Assembly (NCBI RefSeq): GCF_021390475.1
Contig: NZ_JAJUWS010000007.1
Span: forward strand, 62,001-126,000
DNA from: Streptomyces sp. ST2-7A
GTDB taxonomy: Bacteria > Actinomycetota > Actinomycetes > Streptomycetales > Streptomycetaceae
Direction: 5' to 3'
DNA length: 64,000 nt
In this document: piece by piece, positions 27,504 through 37,346 of the stretch
Layout of the letters: each line of letters starts with the position of its first letter
Position numbering within the stretch: the first letter of the stretch is position 1
The notes under the pieces: model-generated
What the model was told of the DNA's origin: nothing
Seen by the model: only the letters and a program-made list of their open reading frames with translations
Databases searched by the model: none
Program-made: the position numbers and the translations under genes

Positions 27504-30500
27504 TCACAGCCGCCAGGTGGTCTCCCGCTCCGGCAGGTACCGGCAGTCGCTCCCCGTGGACACCGACGCCCGCAGGTGCGCGGCCAACTCCGGATGCCGG
27601 TCGTCCAGCTTGCGCAAGGTGTCACGGATCCGGGCCGTCACGGTCTTGCGGGCCCGCTCGGCGGCGTCGCCCAGCCGCCGCCCGCGTCCGGCCAACCCGG
27701 CCGCGCCGCGCAACTCGGCCAGCAGCGCGGCGCGTTCGCGCTCCAGGGCGGAGGCCGCCCCGTCCGCCCCGCGCAGGGCGGCGCGGTCGATCTCCTCGTC
27801 CAGCTCGGTCAACCGGCGCCGGTAACGGAGCTTCGCCTCCTCGTCCAGCACCGGGTCACCACCCATCCGGTGGGCGGCGACGACCTCCGGGTCCGCGCCG
27901 GGCGCCAGCAGGTGGACGGCCGGCACGTCGCGGCCGGGGGCGCCCAACAGGCGGTGCAGATCCCCCAGCCCCTTGGCATCGGGCAGGTGCACGACCCGGC
28001 CGCCGTAGCCCAACCGCCACACCGGACCCTCGCGGCGGAACTCGTTGACCGGAGGGGGCACGCCGTCACCGGCCGCCCCGCCGCTCGCACCGGGCCCCGG
28101 AGCGGCCCCGGCCGGGACCGCCGTCGGCCCGTCGCCCGCCGGGACCACCCGGACGGGCGCCGCGCCCCCGGCCCGCAGCCGGCGGGCCCGCTCGGCGGTG
28201 TGCTCCAACCCGGCGCCGGCGGCCTCCCGCGCCACCCGACCCAGCAATTCCCTCGCGGCCTCCCGGTCACCGGCGGCCCCCCGCGCGAGCAGCGCCTCGG
28301 CCAGGGCGGCGCGCGACCGCAGCAGCCACGGTGGCGAGCCCATCCGCTCCGCCGACCGGCAGGCGCTCCGCGCGGCCCGGACGGCCCTCTCCGTGTCCCC
28401 CGCGACCCGGCGCAGCCGGGAGAGCAGCAGGTCCACCGGGCCGCCGATGTCGCAGCCGAAGACACCGACCAGCCACTGCCCGGAGTACGGCTCCAGATCG
28501 GCGACGCACCGGGCGACGGCAACCTCGTCCCCCTCCCGCATGGCCACCTCCGCCGCCAACCGCATCCGGATCGGCAGCAGCATGCGCGGCAGCGGATCCG
28601 CAGTCGCGGCCAGCTCCCGCCGCGCGGCGACGAGGTCGTTCCGCTCCAGAGCGGCCAGGCCCTCCCGCAGCCGGGCGAGCGGGGAGGACGAACCGGTCAG
28701 CGGCGAGTCGTCGGCGGGCCCGGGCGGGGGCCGGGGTGGCTTCCGCTCGCGCAGCAGCGCCAGCGACCAGCGCAGGTGATGCAGGACACCGGCACCGAAG
28801 GGGTGCTCCCGCCCCGGCCCGGTGACCAGCGGTTCCGCCCGGCGCAGGGCCTCCTCGGCCTCCGCGAACCGGCCCTGGAGGCCGTCGATCAGGCAACGGT
28901 CCATCAGGGAGTTGAAGGAGGTCTCCGGGGAGGCCGCCGGCGCGGCCACGGCCAACTGCTCGCGGAACTGCTCGGTGTAACGGGGGTCGTCCAACTCCAG
29001 GAGGGCGACCCAGCGCAACGAGGTGGCGTAGAACTCCAGCAGGCGCATCCCGCGTCGAGCTGCCAGCTCCCGCAGCCCGCCGGTGAGCCGGAGCCGTTCG
29101 CGGGCCGTGCCGGGACCCCAGATGGCCTGGTGGCGGGCCCACAGGGCGAAGGTCAGACCCTCCTCGTCCTCCAGACTGTGGGCGTGCCGGGCCAGGGCGT
29201 CGGTGAGACGCAGGACGACGGCCTCCTCCTCGGCCGGGGTCATCGGCGCGTCGCCGTCGGTGGGGACGGTGGTGGGGGTGGAGGGGGTGAGGGTGTTGGA
29301 GCCGGGGACATCGGCGTCCCGGGTGACCGGAGGACTCCCCGGCCCCCGGCTCTCCCGGGGACCGCCGCCCCGGGGGGCGCCCCTCCCGACCGCCTCCCTC
29401 CCGGTGTCACCCGCGCCGGCACCCTCGGCCCGATCCGGGTCGGCCGTCCGGTCGCCGCCGGCACCCGGGCCGCCGTCGGTATCGCGTCCGCCTCCGACGT
29501 ACCCGTCGGCGCCGTGATCCGGACGGGCGGGAAGGGTTACGCCGGGGCCGTGTCCGTCGGCACCGACGACCGGGGCATCGGCACCGGCGGGACCCCGGCG
29601 GCGGTCCGCCGCGCGCAGCGCGCGCGGGCGCAGCGCCTCGCCGCCGGGCAGCTCCCTGGCGCCGTAGACCATCAGGGCGGTGCGGATGGCCGGGGCCGGG
29701 TCCGCCACCCGCCGGGCCAGTTCCTCCGCGTCGGCGAGCACCCGCCACCCCTCGGCAATCTCCCCCGCGTGCAGCAACTCGCCGCCCAGCGCCAGGGCGA
29801 CCCGCACCCGCCGCTCGATCGGCAACCCGCCCGCGACCGCCACGCGATGGGCGCGTCGGTGGTGCTCCACCGCCTCGCGCGGCGCGAACCGCAGCCGCGC
29901 GTCCAGCGCCGCGGCGGCGAACAACTCCACGGCCGTCCCCGGGTCCAGCGCCTCGCCGGCCCGGTGGGCGTGTTCGGCGACCTCGGCGACGCGCGTCGAT
30001 CCGTCCGCCGCCCTCCCCGCCGTGCCCTCCTCGGCTCCCTCGGCTCCCTCGACTTCCTGGGGCCCCTCGGCCTCCAACGCGTGCACGACGGCGGCGTGCA
30101 GGGCGAGGCGCTCGGCGCGCGGAAGTGCCTCGTACAGGGTCTCGCGGACCAGATCGTGGATGAACGCGCGCGGCGGGGGGTCGGTGGCATGCGCCGGTGC
30201 CGCCCCGCCCGGGGGGCCGCCGGTGGTGATCAGGCGGGCGGCCTCGGCCCGGGCCAGCAACCGCTCCACCTCGCCGAGGGGCCGACCGTCGACCGCCGCG
30301 AGCAGCGCGGGGCGGAACCGCCGGCCGAGAACGGCGGCCCGGCCCAGCAGCTCCGCCACCCCCGCCGGCAACAACCCCAACCGGCGTCGGATCGCCTCCC
30401 GCACGCCCGACGCGATCGCCCCGGCCGGCGCGCCCGCACTCCACAGGCGGGCCGTCTCCTCGATGAAGAAGGGGTTGCCGCCGGTGCGGCGGTGGACCTC

Positions 30501-31202
30501 GGCCACCACCTCCGGCGCCGGTATCCGACCGTGTACGCGAGCGATCAGCGCGCCGGTGTCCTCCGGCTCCAGCCCGCCGAGGGTGAGGGTGGTGCCGGCC
30601 GCCGCCGGAAGGGCGGTGAGCGGCGGGTGCAGCGGGTGGTCCGGCGACTCCGTCTCCACGTCCCGGTAGGTGCCGATGAGCAGGACCCGCTCGAACCAGG
30701 TGTGACGGGCGGCGAACTCCAGCAGCCGCAGCGAGTCGGGATCGGCCCGGTGCAGATCCTCCAGCACCACCACCAGCGGATGGTGGTGGGAGAGGGCGAC
30801 CAGGGCGGTGGTGACGGAGTCGTGGAGCGCGAAGTCGTCCATCGGTGGGCCGCCGCCGGTGCCCTTCCGGTCCGCGACACCGTCCAACAGGAGCTCCGGG
30901 CCCGGCCCGGCTGCCTCCAGCGCCTCGGCCCACCGCCGCGGGCCCGCCACCCGCCGCAGACCCCGCAGCACCTGCACCCAGGGCCAGTGGCCGGGGGCGT
31001 TGTCCGACTCCCAGCAGGAGCCGGCCAGGACCGGCGCGCCGTGTCGCCGGGCCTCCTCCACGGCCTCGGTGACCAAAGTGGTCTTGCCGATGCCTGCCTC
31101 GCCGGTGATCAGCACCAGGCCGCCGTGGCTGTCCAGGGCGCGCCGGACACGGGAGCGGAGCAGCGCGAGGGGGTGCTCGCGCCCGAGGGGGCCGGCTGTC
31201 AT
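27504..31202 (-). CDS. Large AAA/TPR transcriptional-regulator-like ATPase
   Basis: A 1232-residue protein. The N-terminal AAA domain (about 5-300) has Walker A GEAGIGKT at 34-41 and Walker B LVVVLEDLHRAD near 145, as in large LuxR/AfsR-like STAND regulators. A Gly/Asp/Pro-rich insert of about 110 residues (from about 540) separates it from an alpha-helical TPR region. The C-terminus does not show a LuxR helix-turn-helix; instead WRLGYGGRVVHLPDAKGLGDL, a coiled segment and ARKTVTARIRDTLRKLD may form a different winged-helix DNA-binding domain. ATG at 31202 follows GGAGG. Monocistronic, with no obvious target cluster beside it. Confidence 0.85.
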   Translation of the reverse strand: MTAGPLGREHPLALLRSRVRRALDSHGGLVLITGEAGIGKTTLVTEAVEEARRHGAPVLAGSCWESDNAPGHWPWVQVLRGLRRVAGPRRWAEALEAAGPGPELLLDGVADRKGTGGGPPMDDFALHDSVTTALVALSHHHPLVVVLEDLHRADPDSLRLLEFAARHTWFERVLLIGTYRDVETESPDHPLHPPLTALPAAAGTTLTLGGLEPEDTGALIARVHGRIPAPEVVAEVHRRTGGNPFFIEETARLWSAGAPAGAIASGVREAIRRRLGLLPAGVAELLGRAAVLGRRFRPALLAAVDGRPLGEVERLLARAEAARLITTGGPPGGAAPAHATDPPPRAFIHDLVRETLYEALPRAERLALHAAVVHALEAEGPQEVEGAEGAEEGTAGRAADGSTRVAEVAEHAHRAGEALDPGTAVELFAAAALDARLRFAPREAVEHHRRAHRVAVAGGLPIERRVRVALALGGELLHAGEIAEGWRVLADAEELARRVADPAPAIRTALMVYGARELPGGEALRPRALRAADRRRGPAGADAPVVGADGHGPGVTLPARPDHGADGYVGGGRDTDGGPGAGGDRTADPDRAEGAGAGDTGREAVGRGAPRGGGPRESRGPGSPPVTRDADVPGSNTLTPSTPTTVPTDGDAPMTPAEEEAVVLRLTDALARHAHSLEDEEGLTFALWARHQAIWGPGTARERLRLTGGLRELAARRGMRLLEFYATSLRWVALLELDDPRYTEQFREQLAVAAPAASPETSFNSLMDRCLIDGLQGRFAEAEEALRRAEPLVTGPGREHPFGAGVLHHLRWSLALLRERKPPRPPPGPADDSPLTGSSSPLARLREGLAALERNDLVAARRELAATADPLPRMLLPIRMRLAAEVAMREGDEVAVARCVADLEPYSGQWLVGVFGCDIGGPVDLLLSRLRRVAGDTERAVRAARSACRSAERMGSPPWLLRSRAALAEALLARGAAGDREAARELLGRVAREAAGAGLEHTAERARRLRAGGAAPVRVVPAGDGPTAVPAGAAPGPGASGGAAGDGVPPPVNEFRREGPVWRLGYGGRVVHLPDAKGLGDLHRLLGAPGRDVPAVHLLAPGADPEVVAAHRMGGDPVLDEEAKLRYRRRLTELDEEIDRAALRGADGAASALERERAALLAELRGAAGLAGRGRRLGDAAERARKTVTARIRDTLRKLDDRHPELAAHLRASVSTGSDCRYLPERETTWRL

Positions 31203-31476
31203 GACGTCCTCCATTGGACACCATCGCCCGCCCGGGGGCCAGGCGTCGCCCCCGTGAGGGCGGGGCCGGGAAGCGGACCCGTCGGCTCCGGGCGGAGGGC
31301 TTCCGGGCGGGGCGTTCCCGGCCGGGGCGTCGGGGGCGGGACCACCGGGGGTTCCCTCCCGTCCGCCGGTGGGCGGGGCCGGCGGCGTCCCGGCGGCGGA
31401 GCCGACCGACATCGGTAGGACGGGGGGAGCCATGGATGTCTCCTGTGTTCCCTGCGGGCGGGGACCGGGACGGCGC

Positions 31477-31923
31477 TCAGGCCCCCGCGGGGGCCCGGGC
31501 GGCGTCCTTGTCGGCCGACATGGAGGCCGCCATCGCTTCCATGTCCATGTACATGACTTCCCAGACGTGGCCGTCGATGTCCCGGAAGCTCGCCCCGTAC
31601 ATCGGGCCCTCGTCCGTCACCGGCTTCCACGGCTCGGCACCCGCCGCCAGCGCGCGGGAGAGCAGGTCGTCGACCTCCTTCCGGCTGTCGGCGGAGAGGC
31701 ACACCAGCACCTCGGTGCCGGCGTCGGCGTCGGCGACGGGGCCGTTGATGAAGTCCTTGAAGCGCTCCTCGGTGAGCAACATGACGCCGATGTTCTCCTC
31801 GATCACGACGTGGGCGGCGTGGTCGTCGGAGAAGGCGTCGTTGAACGAGAAGCCCAGCGCCGCGAAGAACTCCCGGGAACGGGCGATGTCCTTCACCGGA
31901 AGGTTCACGAAGATCATGCGCAT
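31477..31923 (-). CDS. VOC-family (glyoxalase-like) protein
   Basis: A 148-residue single-module VOC protein: MIFVNLPVKDIARSREFFAA at the N-terminus, a central VLVCLSADSRKEVDDLL, and a C-terminal strand VWEVMYMDMEAM. The pattern resembles the PhnB/extradiol-like subgroup that acts as small-molecule binding or isomerase proteins. The ATG at 31923 has GAGGAGG seven bases upstream. It is transcribed away from a HxlR-type regulator with an operator-like palindrome between them, so the regulator probably controls it. Confidence 0.9.
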   Translation of the reverse strand: MRMIFVNLPVKDIARSREFFAALGFSFNDAFSDDHAAHVVIEENIGVMLLTEERFKDFINGPVADADAGTEVLVCLSADSRKEVDDLLSRALAAGAEPWKPVTDEGPMYGASFRDIDGHVWEVMYMDMEAMAASMSADKDAARAPAGA

Positions 31924-32048
31924 GACGGTGCCTCCTCGGCACGTGCGGCGCGGCCCCCCGGGCGCTGTCGCCCGGGCGTGCGAAACCACGCCCGACCTGC
32001 CCCGATGTCCTGTGCGGACCGCCCGGGGAGGACGTACTTGCAAACTAA

Positions 32049-32060
32049 CAGTGGCCACTG
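32049..32060. promoter_or_regulatory. Palindromic operator candidate between VOC gene and HxlR regulator
   Basis: CAGTGGCCACTG is a perfect 12-bp palindrome at 32049-32060, centred in the 292-bp divergent spacer and set in AT-richer sequence (GCAAACTAACAG). HxlR regulators bind such dyads. Confidence 0.55.
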
Positions 32061-32215
32061 ACAAAGGCGCATCGTCCGCGACGGCTCCCGCACCGGAACC
32101 GTCGGCGCCCGGGTAGCATCGAAAGCGGAGGAACCGCCTCTCCCGCGGAAACACCTCCCCGGAGCGGGCGGGACGCGGCGCGGCGACACGCGGGACGGAA
32201 CGGACGGCACGCGGC

Positions 32216-33091
32216 ATGAACGGCAAGGGGACGGCGAACGCGCCGACCGGCACCGGCGCGACGGGCGCCCGGGCGGTGGTGACCAAGCGCAGCTACGACG
32301 ACGCCTGCGGCGCCGCGCACGCCCTGGACCTGGTCGGCGAACGCTGGGCCCTGCTGGTCGTGCGCGAATTGCTGCTCGGCCCCAAGCGGTACAGCGACCT
32401 GCTCGCCGATCTCCCCGGCATCAGCACCACCGTCCTGTCCCACCGGCTGACCGAACTCGAACGCGGCGGAGTGGTGCGGCGCCGCGAACTGCCCCCGCCC
32501 GCCGCCTCCCGGGTGTACGAACCCACCGAGTGGGGGGCGGAGTTGGAACCGGTCATCATGGCGTTCGGCCGTTGGGGCGCCCGCTCCCCGGCCCACCGCC
32601 GGGACCTCCACCTGAGCGTCAACTCCTTCGTGCTCTCACTGCGCACCAACTTCGACGCCGAGCGTGCCGCCGGAGTGCGGACCGAGGTGCTGCTGCGCCC
32701 CGGTGGGCGCCCCTTCCTCGCCCGGGTGGCGGACGGCCGGTTGCGGATACGGCCGATGGACCCGGCCGGGGCCCCGGCCCCCGTGACGAGGGGTGACCAC
32801 ACCGACCACACCGACGGCCCGGACCCCGACGGCGCCCAAACCGACACCGACACCGACACCGGTACGGGCCCCGGCACCGCGACCGGCCCGCGCGCCGACA
32901 TCGCCGGCCCCCCCGGCGGACTGGCCGCCGTCGTCTACGGCGGGGTCGGTCTCGCCGAGGCCCGCGAGGGGTTCGGGGTCGGGATCACCGGCGACCGGGA
33001 GGCCGCCCGCCGCTTCCTCTCCCTGTTCACCCTCCCCGACCCGGCCCGCCCCGCCGGGGACACCGGGACGAACGGCCCCGCCGGCGGATGA
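32216..33091 (+). CDS. HxlR-family winged-helix regulator with C-terminal extension
   Basis: A 291-residue protein. Residues about 22-125 form the HxlR/MarR-type winged helix (ALDLVGERWALLVVRELLLG, then YSDLLADLPGISTTVLSHRL). Residues 126-200 are an additional domain, followed by a Thr/Asp-rich low-complexity stretch (TDTDTDTGTG) and a second short beta-rich part (LAAVVYGGVGLAEA), which together may resemble an SCP2-like sterol-carrier tail. GGCATGAA provides the start at 32216; no strong ribosome-binding site. Expected to repress the divergent VOC gene; the effector is unknown. Confidence 0.9.
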   Translation: MNGKGTANAPTGTGATGARAVVTKRSYDDACGAAHALDLVGERWALLVVRELLLGPKRYSDLLADLPGISTTVLSHRLTELERGGVVRRRELPPPAASRVYEPTEWGAELEPVIMAFGRWGARSPAHRRDLHLSVNSFVLSLRTNFDAERAAGVRTEVLLRPGGRPFLARVADGRLRIRPMDPAGAPAPVTRGDHTDHTDGPDPDGAQTDTDTDTGTGPGTATGPRADIAGPPGGLAAVVYGGVGLAEAREGFGVGITGDREAARRFLSLFTLPDPARPAGDTGTNGPAGG

Positions 33092-33149
33092 TCCCCGCGG
33101 GGCCGGGAAACCGCTTCCGGTCCCGTCCGGGGTCCACCAGGATGAGCCC

Positions 33150-34958
33150 ATGGCTCACCAGAACCCCACCGGAACGCCCGCCACGAGCACCCCGTCCGGC
33201 CTTCCCGGCGCCCCCGGCACCACCGGGGACGCGGGCACCACACCCCGTCTGATCGCCGACCGGTACGTCGAGACGTACGCCGACCTCGACCCCGCCGCCG
33301 CCCTGATGATGGGCATCCGCCCCGGCAGCGACCTGCTGCCGGACTTCTCCCCGGAGGGTTGCGGGGCCCGGGCCGCCGCCGCCCGCGACACCCTCGCCGA
33401 ACTCGACGCCCTGGTGCCCGAGACGGCCGTCGCCGACCTGCCGGACGTCGAGCGCCGCGCCGCCCGCCTGCTGCGCGAGCGTCTCGGCTCCGACCTGGAC
33501 CGTGACGAGGCCGGCGAGGAGACGGTCGCCCTCGCCCCGTTGATGACCCCGGTGCAGCGGGTGCGGATGATGCTCGACCTCACACCGCGCGGCGACGCGG
33601 AGGAGTGGGCCGTCCTCGCCCGTCGACTGCGCCGCATGCCCGCCTCCCTGGACGGCTACCGGCGGACCCTGGCCGCCGGCCTCGACGGGGGCCGGGCCGC
33701 CGCGCCCCGCCAGGCCGAGGCGGTCGCCGACCAGCTCACCGAGGCCCTGGACAACCGCTGGTACCACTCCCTCGTCGCCGAGGCGGACGCCCTGCCCGGC
33801 GGGGGCCCCTCCGTCGCGCTGCGCGCCGACCTCGCCGAGGCCGCCGACCTCGCCGCCTCGGCGGCCACCGGACTCCGCGATTACCTGCGCGCGAAGTACC
33901 TGCCGGCCGTCGCCGGGGTCCCGGACGGGGTGGGCGAGGAGCGCTACCTGCTCGGCGCCCGCCGCTGGACCGGCGCCGACCTCGACCTCGACGACGCCTA
34001 CGCCTACGGCTGGGAGGAGTACCGCCGGCTGCGCGCCGAGATGATCGAGGCCGCCGGCGCGGTCCTGCCCGGTGCCGACCCGGCCTCCGCCATGGAGTAC
34101 CTCAACCGGCACGGCCGCGCGGTCGAGGGCGTGGAGGAGATGCGCGTCTGGCTCCAGGAGTTCATGGACCGCGCCATCGCCGACCTGCACGGCACCCACT
34201 TCGACCTGCCGGAGCCGGTACGCCGGGTGGAGTCGATGATCGCGCCGTTCGGCTCGGCCGCCGCCCCCTACTACACCGCCCCCTCGCTGGACTTCTCCCG
34301 CCCCGGCCGCACCTGGCTGCCGACCATGGGCGAGACCCGGTTCCCGCTGTGGAGCCTGGTCAGCACCTGGTACCACGAGGGCGTTCCCGGCCACCACCTC
34401 CAGCTGGCGCAGTGGACGTACCTCGCCGACCGGCTCTCCCGCTACCAGACCGGCCTCGGCAAGGTCAGCGCCTCCACCGAGGGGTGGGCGCTGTACGCGG
34501 AGCGGCTCGCCGATGAACTCGGCCTGCTCACCGATCCCGGTGACCGCCTCGGCTACCTATCCGAGCAGATGCTGCGCGCGATGCGGGTGATCATCGACAT
34601 CGGCATGCACACCGGGCGGCGGATCCCCGTCGACGTGCCGCAGCCCGGCCCGGGCGGCCCCGAGCTGAACCCGGGCGACGCCTGGACGCCGGAGTTGGCG
34701 CACGCCTTCGTCTCCGCGTACAGCGGGATGGAGCCCAGGTACATCACCTCCGAGATCACCCGCTACCTGGGCGTTCCCGGCCAGGCCATCAGCTACAAGT
34801 TGGGTGAACGGGCCTGGCTGGCCGGTCGGGACGCGGCCCGCGCGGCGCACGCGGCGCGCGGCGCGGAGTTCGACCTCAAGGCCTGGCACACGGCGGCCCT
34901 GTCGCTGGGCTCCCTCGGTCTGGACGACCTCGCCGACGAACTGGCGCCCCTGCCGTGA
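33150..34958 (+). CDS. DUF885-family metallopeptidase-like protein
   Basis: A 602-residue cytoplasmic protein of the DUF885 family. The zinc motif HEGVPGHH is at 409-416, inside WYHEGVPGHHLQ. Downstream GWALYAERLADELG supplies the likely third ligand region. The C-terminus has YITSEITRYLGVPGQAISYKLGE, a family hallmark. The first 30 residues are Thr/Pro-rich. ATG at 33150 (MAHQNPTG) is preceded by AGGATGAG. Peptidase activity is inferred from the zinc motif; substrate unknown. The TPR protein gene overlaps its stop. Confidence 0.92.
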   Translation: MAHQNPTGTPATSTPSGLPGAPGTTGDAGTTPRLIADRYVETYADLDPAAALMMGIRPGSDLLPDFSPEGCGARAAAARDTLAELDALVPETAVADLPDVERRAARLLRERLGSDLDRDEAGEETVALAPLMTPVQRVRMMLDLTPRGDAEEWAVLARRLRRMPASLDGYRRTLAAGLDGGRAAAPRQAEAVADQLTEALDNRWYHSLVAEADALPGGGPSVALRADLAEAADLAASAATGLRDYLRAKYLPAVAGVPDGVGEERYLLGARRWTGADLDLDDAYAYGWEEYRRLRAEMIEAAGAVLPGADPASAMEYLNRHGRAVEGVEEMRVWLQEFMDRAIADLHGTHFDLPEPVRRVESMIAPFGSAAAPYYTAPSLDFSRPGRTWLPTMGETRFPLWSLVSTWYHEGVPGHHLQLAQWTYLADRLSRYQTGLGKVSASTEGWALYAERLADELGLLTDPGDRLGYLSEQMLRAMRVIIDIGMHTGRRIPVDVPQPGPGGPELNPGDAWTPELAHAFVSAYSGMEPRYITSEITRYLGVPGQAISYKLGERAWLAGRDAARAAHAARGAEFDLKAWHTAALSLGSLGLDDLADELAPLP

Positions 34959-35803
34959 CCGCCGCCGACGGCCCGGGGGTCGTTCCCGGGGCCTTCGGCG
35001 GGACCGGTTCCCGGGGTGACGCGCTCCCGGGTTCGGCGTCCCCGCCGGGGTCCGGGACGTCCGGCGGGCTGTCGGCGGCGGGGCCCGGGACCGGGTCGTC
35101 CGGTGACACCACCGTTGGTTCACCGGCCGGGACCCCGACCGGCTCGGGGGACGGGTCCGGGGCGGGTTCCCGGGGCGATGCGCCGACCGGGTCCGGGGGA
35201 ACGCCGGGGTCCGGGGCGCCCGGCGGTTCGACGGAGGCCGGCGGCGATGCGGTCGTCCTGGACGAGCGGCTGCGGATGGTGCCCGCCGACCCGGTGGCGT
35301 ACCGGGCCGCCCACGCGCGTGCCGAGGCCGCTCTCGCGGAGGCCCGCGCCGGGGGCGGTCCGGTGGGGTTCGCACTGCTGCGGCGGGTGGGTGTCGGGCG
35401 GCTGGTGCTGGGTGATCCGGCCGCCGCCCGGGGCCCGCTCGCCGAGGCGGTCCGACGCTCGGACACGCCGCGCCGGCGGGTCGCGGCGCTGGTCAACCTC
35501 GCCGACGCCCACCGCTACGACGACCGGGGCCCGGACGGCGGGGACGCCGCCCGGGCCCCGGCGCTGCCGCTGTACCGGCGGGCCCTGCGGTTGGCCCGTC
35601 GGGCCTGCCCGGAGCTGGAGCACTTCGTTCTCCAGCACCTGGGCAAGCACCACCTGGAGGCGGGGGAGCCGGAACGGGCCCGGCCGGTGCTCCTGCTCGC
35701 GTTGCGAACCCGCCGGGAGATGGGCGACGCGGAGCTGATCGCCTCCACCGGGGCGGCGCTCGCCCGCTGCGGCGGTCCACCGGCCGGTCCCGGGGCAGAC
35801 TGA
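34955..35803 (+). CDS. TPR-like protein with Gly/Ser-rich N-terminus
   Basis: A 282-residue protein. The GTG at 34955 overlaps the peptidase stop (GTGA). The first about 100 residues are a Gly/Ser/Pro/Thr low-complexity tail. The remainder is TPR-like: ALVNLADAHRYDDRG, FVLQHLGKHHLEAGEPERARPVLLLAL and RREMGDAELIAST. Likely a protein-interaction module; no catalytic motif. The aminotransferase gene follows after 5 bp. Confidence 0.7.
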   Translation: MTAADGPGVVPGAFGGTGSRGDALPGSASPPGSGTSGGLSAAGPGTGSSGDTTVGSPAGTPTGSGDGSGAGSRGDAPTGSGGTPGSGAPGGSTEAGGDAVVLDERLRMVPADPVAYRAAHARAEAALAEARAGGGPVGFALLRRVGVGRLVLGDPAAARGPLAEAVRRSDTPRRRVAALVNLADAHRYDDRGPDGGDAARAPALPLYRRALRLARRACPELEHFVLQHLGKHHLEAGEPERARPVLLLALRTRREMGDAELIASTGAALARCGGPPAGPGAD

Positions 35804-35807
35804 CGGG

Positions 35808-36791
35808 ATGACGGAGACGCACCGTGTTCCGGGGGTTCCCGACGGGCCGACCCCGCCCGACGTGCCGACCCACTCCGAGGGTCCCGAGGGGGCACCGCCG
35901 CCCGACGGGCCGGCGCCGCTGCCACCGCCCGCCCTGTTGGACGGCCGGGCCGTCGAGCCGGAGGAGCTGCGGGCCCTCGCCCTGACCGGCTACGGCCACT
36001 TCACCACCCTGCGGGTGGAGGACGGCCGGGTGCGCGGCCTGGACCTGCACTTGGAGCGGCTGACCCGGGACGGGCGCGCGTTGTTCGGCGTGGCGCCCGA
36101 CCCGGGGCGGGTGCGCGAACTGCTGCGGCGTTCCCTGGGGCTGTTCGCGGCGGCCTCGGCCGAGGAGCCGCCGACGGTCACCGCCCGGGTGACCGTCTTC
36201 GACCCGGCCCTGGACATCGTCCGCCCGGAGGCGGCCGACCGGCCCGCCGTCCTGGTCACCCTGCGTCCGGTGCCCGACGGCGGGGCGACGCCCTCGCCGC
36301 TGCGGTTGCGCACGGTCCGCTGTGTCCGTGAGCTGCCGGAGATCAAGCACACCGCGCTGCTGGGGGCCCTGCGCCGGCGGCGGGAGGCCCGTCGGGAGGG
36401 CTGGGACGACGCGCTGTTCGTCGATGCCGCCGGACTGATCGCGGAGGGCCCCACCTGGAACATCGGGCTGTGCGTGGCCGAATCCGGCCCGGCCGGGGAT
36501 CGGCCCGGCGCGGCCCGGGTGGTGTGGCCGCGCGCCGCCGCCCTGCCGGGGGTCACGGCGGCGCTGCTGCGGGAGCGGTGCGGCGCGGGTTCCGGGCACG
36601 CGCACGTGCCGGTGCGCCGCGACGCGCTGCCGGAGATCGCGGGCGGGACGGTGCGGGCGGCGTTCGTGACCAACGCGACGGTGGGGGTGCGGCCGGTCGC
36701 CGCCGTGGACGACCTGGAGTTGGACCCGGCGCACCCGCTGATCACGGAGTTGGCGGAGCGGTACCGGGCCCTGCCCGGCGACCCGCTCTGA
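35808..36791 (+). CDS. Class IV aminotransferase-family PLP protein
   Basis: A 327-residue protein with a Pro-rich N-terminal tail of about 45 residues. The PLP Lys is Lys180 in ELPEIKHTALLGAL, and DDALFVDAAGLIAEGPTWNI carries the class IV aminotransferase/ADC-lyase signature. C-terminal LPGVTAALLRERC and AAFVTNATVGVRPV are also typical. The class includes branched-chain and D-amino-acid transaminases and aminodeoxychorismate lyase; the substrate cannot be told. ATG at 35808. Residues about 131-198 are repeated at nucleotide level downstream (36798-37000). Confidence 0.88.
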   Translation: MTETHRVPGVPDGPTPPDVPTHSEGPEGAPPPDGPAPLPPPALLDGRAVEPEELRALALTGYGHFTTLRVEDGRVRGLDLHLERLTRDGRALFGVAPDPGRVRELLRRSLGLFAAASAEEPPTVTARVTVFDPALDIVRPEAADRPAVLVTLRPVPDGGATPSPLRLRTVRCVRELPEIKHTALLGALRRRREARREGWDDALFVDAAGLIAEGPTWNIGLCVAESGPAGDRPGAARVVWPRAAALPGVTAALLRERCGAGSGHAHVPVRRDALPEIAGGTVRAAFVTNATVGVRPVAAVDDLELDPAHPLITELAERYRALPGDPL

Positions 36792-36797
36792 CGGGCG

Positions 36798-37000
36798 TCG
36801 ACCCGGCCCCGGACATCGTCCGCCCGGAGGCGGCCGACCGGCCCGCCGTCCTGGTCACCCCGCGTCCGGTGCCCGACGGCGGGGCGACGCCCTCGCCGCT
36901 GCGGTCGCGCACGGTCCGCTGTGTCCGTGAGCTGCCGGAGATCAAGCACACCGCGCTGCCGGGGGCCCTGCGCCGGCGGCGGGAGGCCCGTCGGGAGGGC
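36798..37000 (+). pseudogene. Partial duplicate of the aminotransferase gene (203 bp)
   Basis: Bases 36798-37000 copy 36199-36401 at 599-bp offset with four differences, at 36810, 36861, 36906 and 36960. All four replace T with C in a TG dinucleotide. No start, stop or flanking domain is present, so it is a non-functional fragment. It sits 6 bp after the parent gene's stop. Confidence 0.85.
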
Positions 37001-37346
37001 CCGAACGGTCCGCCGTCGACGCCGGGGCCGGTGTTCCGGGGGCGAGGCTCCCCGGGGTGCTCGGGTCGGGTGCCGGGCTCTCGTGGCGGGCGATGGCCGG
37101 CCGGTGGGAGGCCGTCGACGCCGGACACGGCGCTCCGGCGGGGGCCCGGCGGGTCCGGGCGGCGTGACCCCGCCCGGGAGGGGAGACCGTCGGTGTCCGC
37201 ACGCAGTCGGGAAGGCCGGCCCCCGCTTCGGCGTCCGACCGGCGGCGGGGGCCGACGCGGTCCCGTCACGTCGGTCGATGCCGCCCCGGCCGTGTGCGTG
37301 GCTCGTCCGACCCGCTTCTCGGGGCCCCGGGCCGGGGGCGGATGGC
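37001..37346. other. Intergenic region downstream of the aminotransferase duplicate
   Basis: No gene is supported in either strand; GC-rich with no hairpin of note. Sequence after 37001 is unrelated to the parent aminotransferase gene. Confidence 0.35.

Noticed and set aside
27504-27700. LuxR helix-turn-helix at the C-terminus of the large ATPase
   Set aside because: No LuxR signature (such as LTxRExEVL) is present; the end reads ARKTVTARIRDTLRKLD, so I did not call it a LAL-type LuxR regulator.
36199-37000. Diversity-generating retroelement explanation for the duplicated 203 bp
   Set aside because: DGRs change adenines to any base at many sites and need a reverse transcriptase gene; here only four T-to-C (A-to-G on the other strand) changes and no such gene are present.
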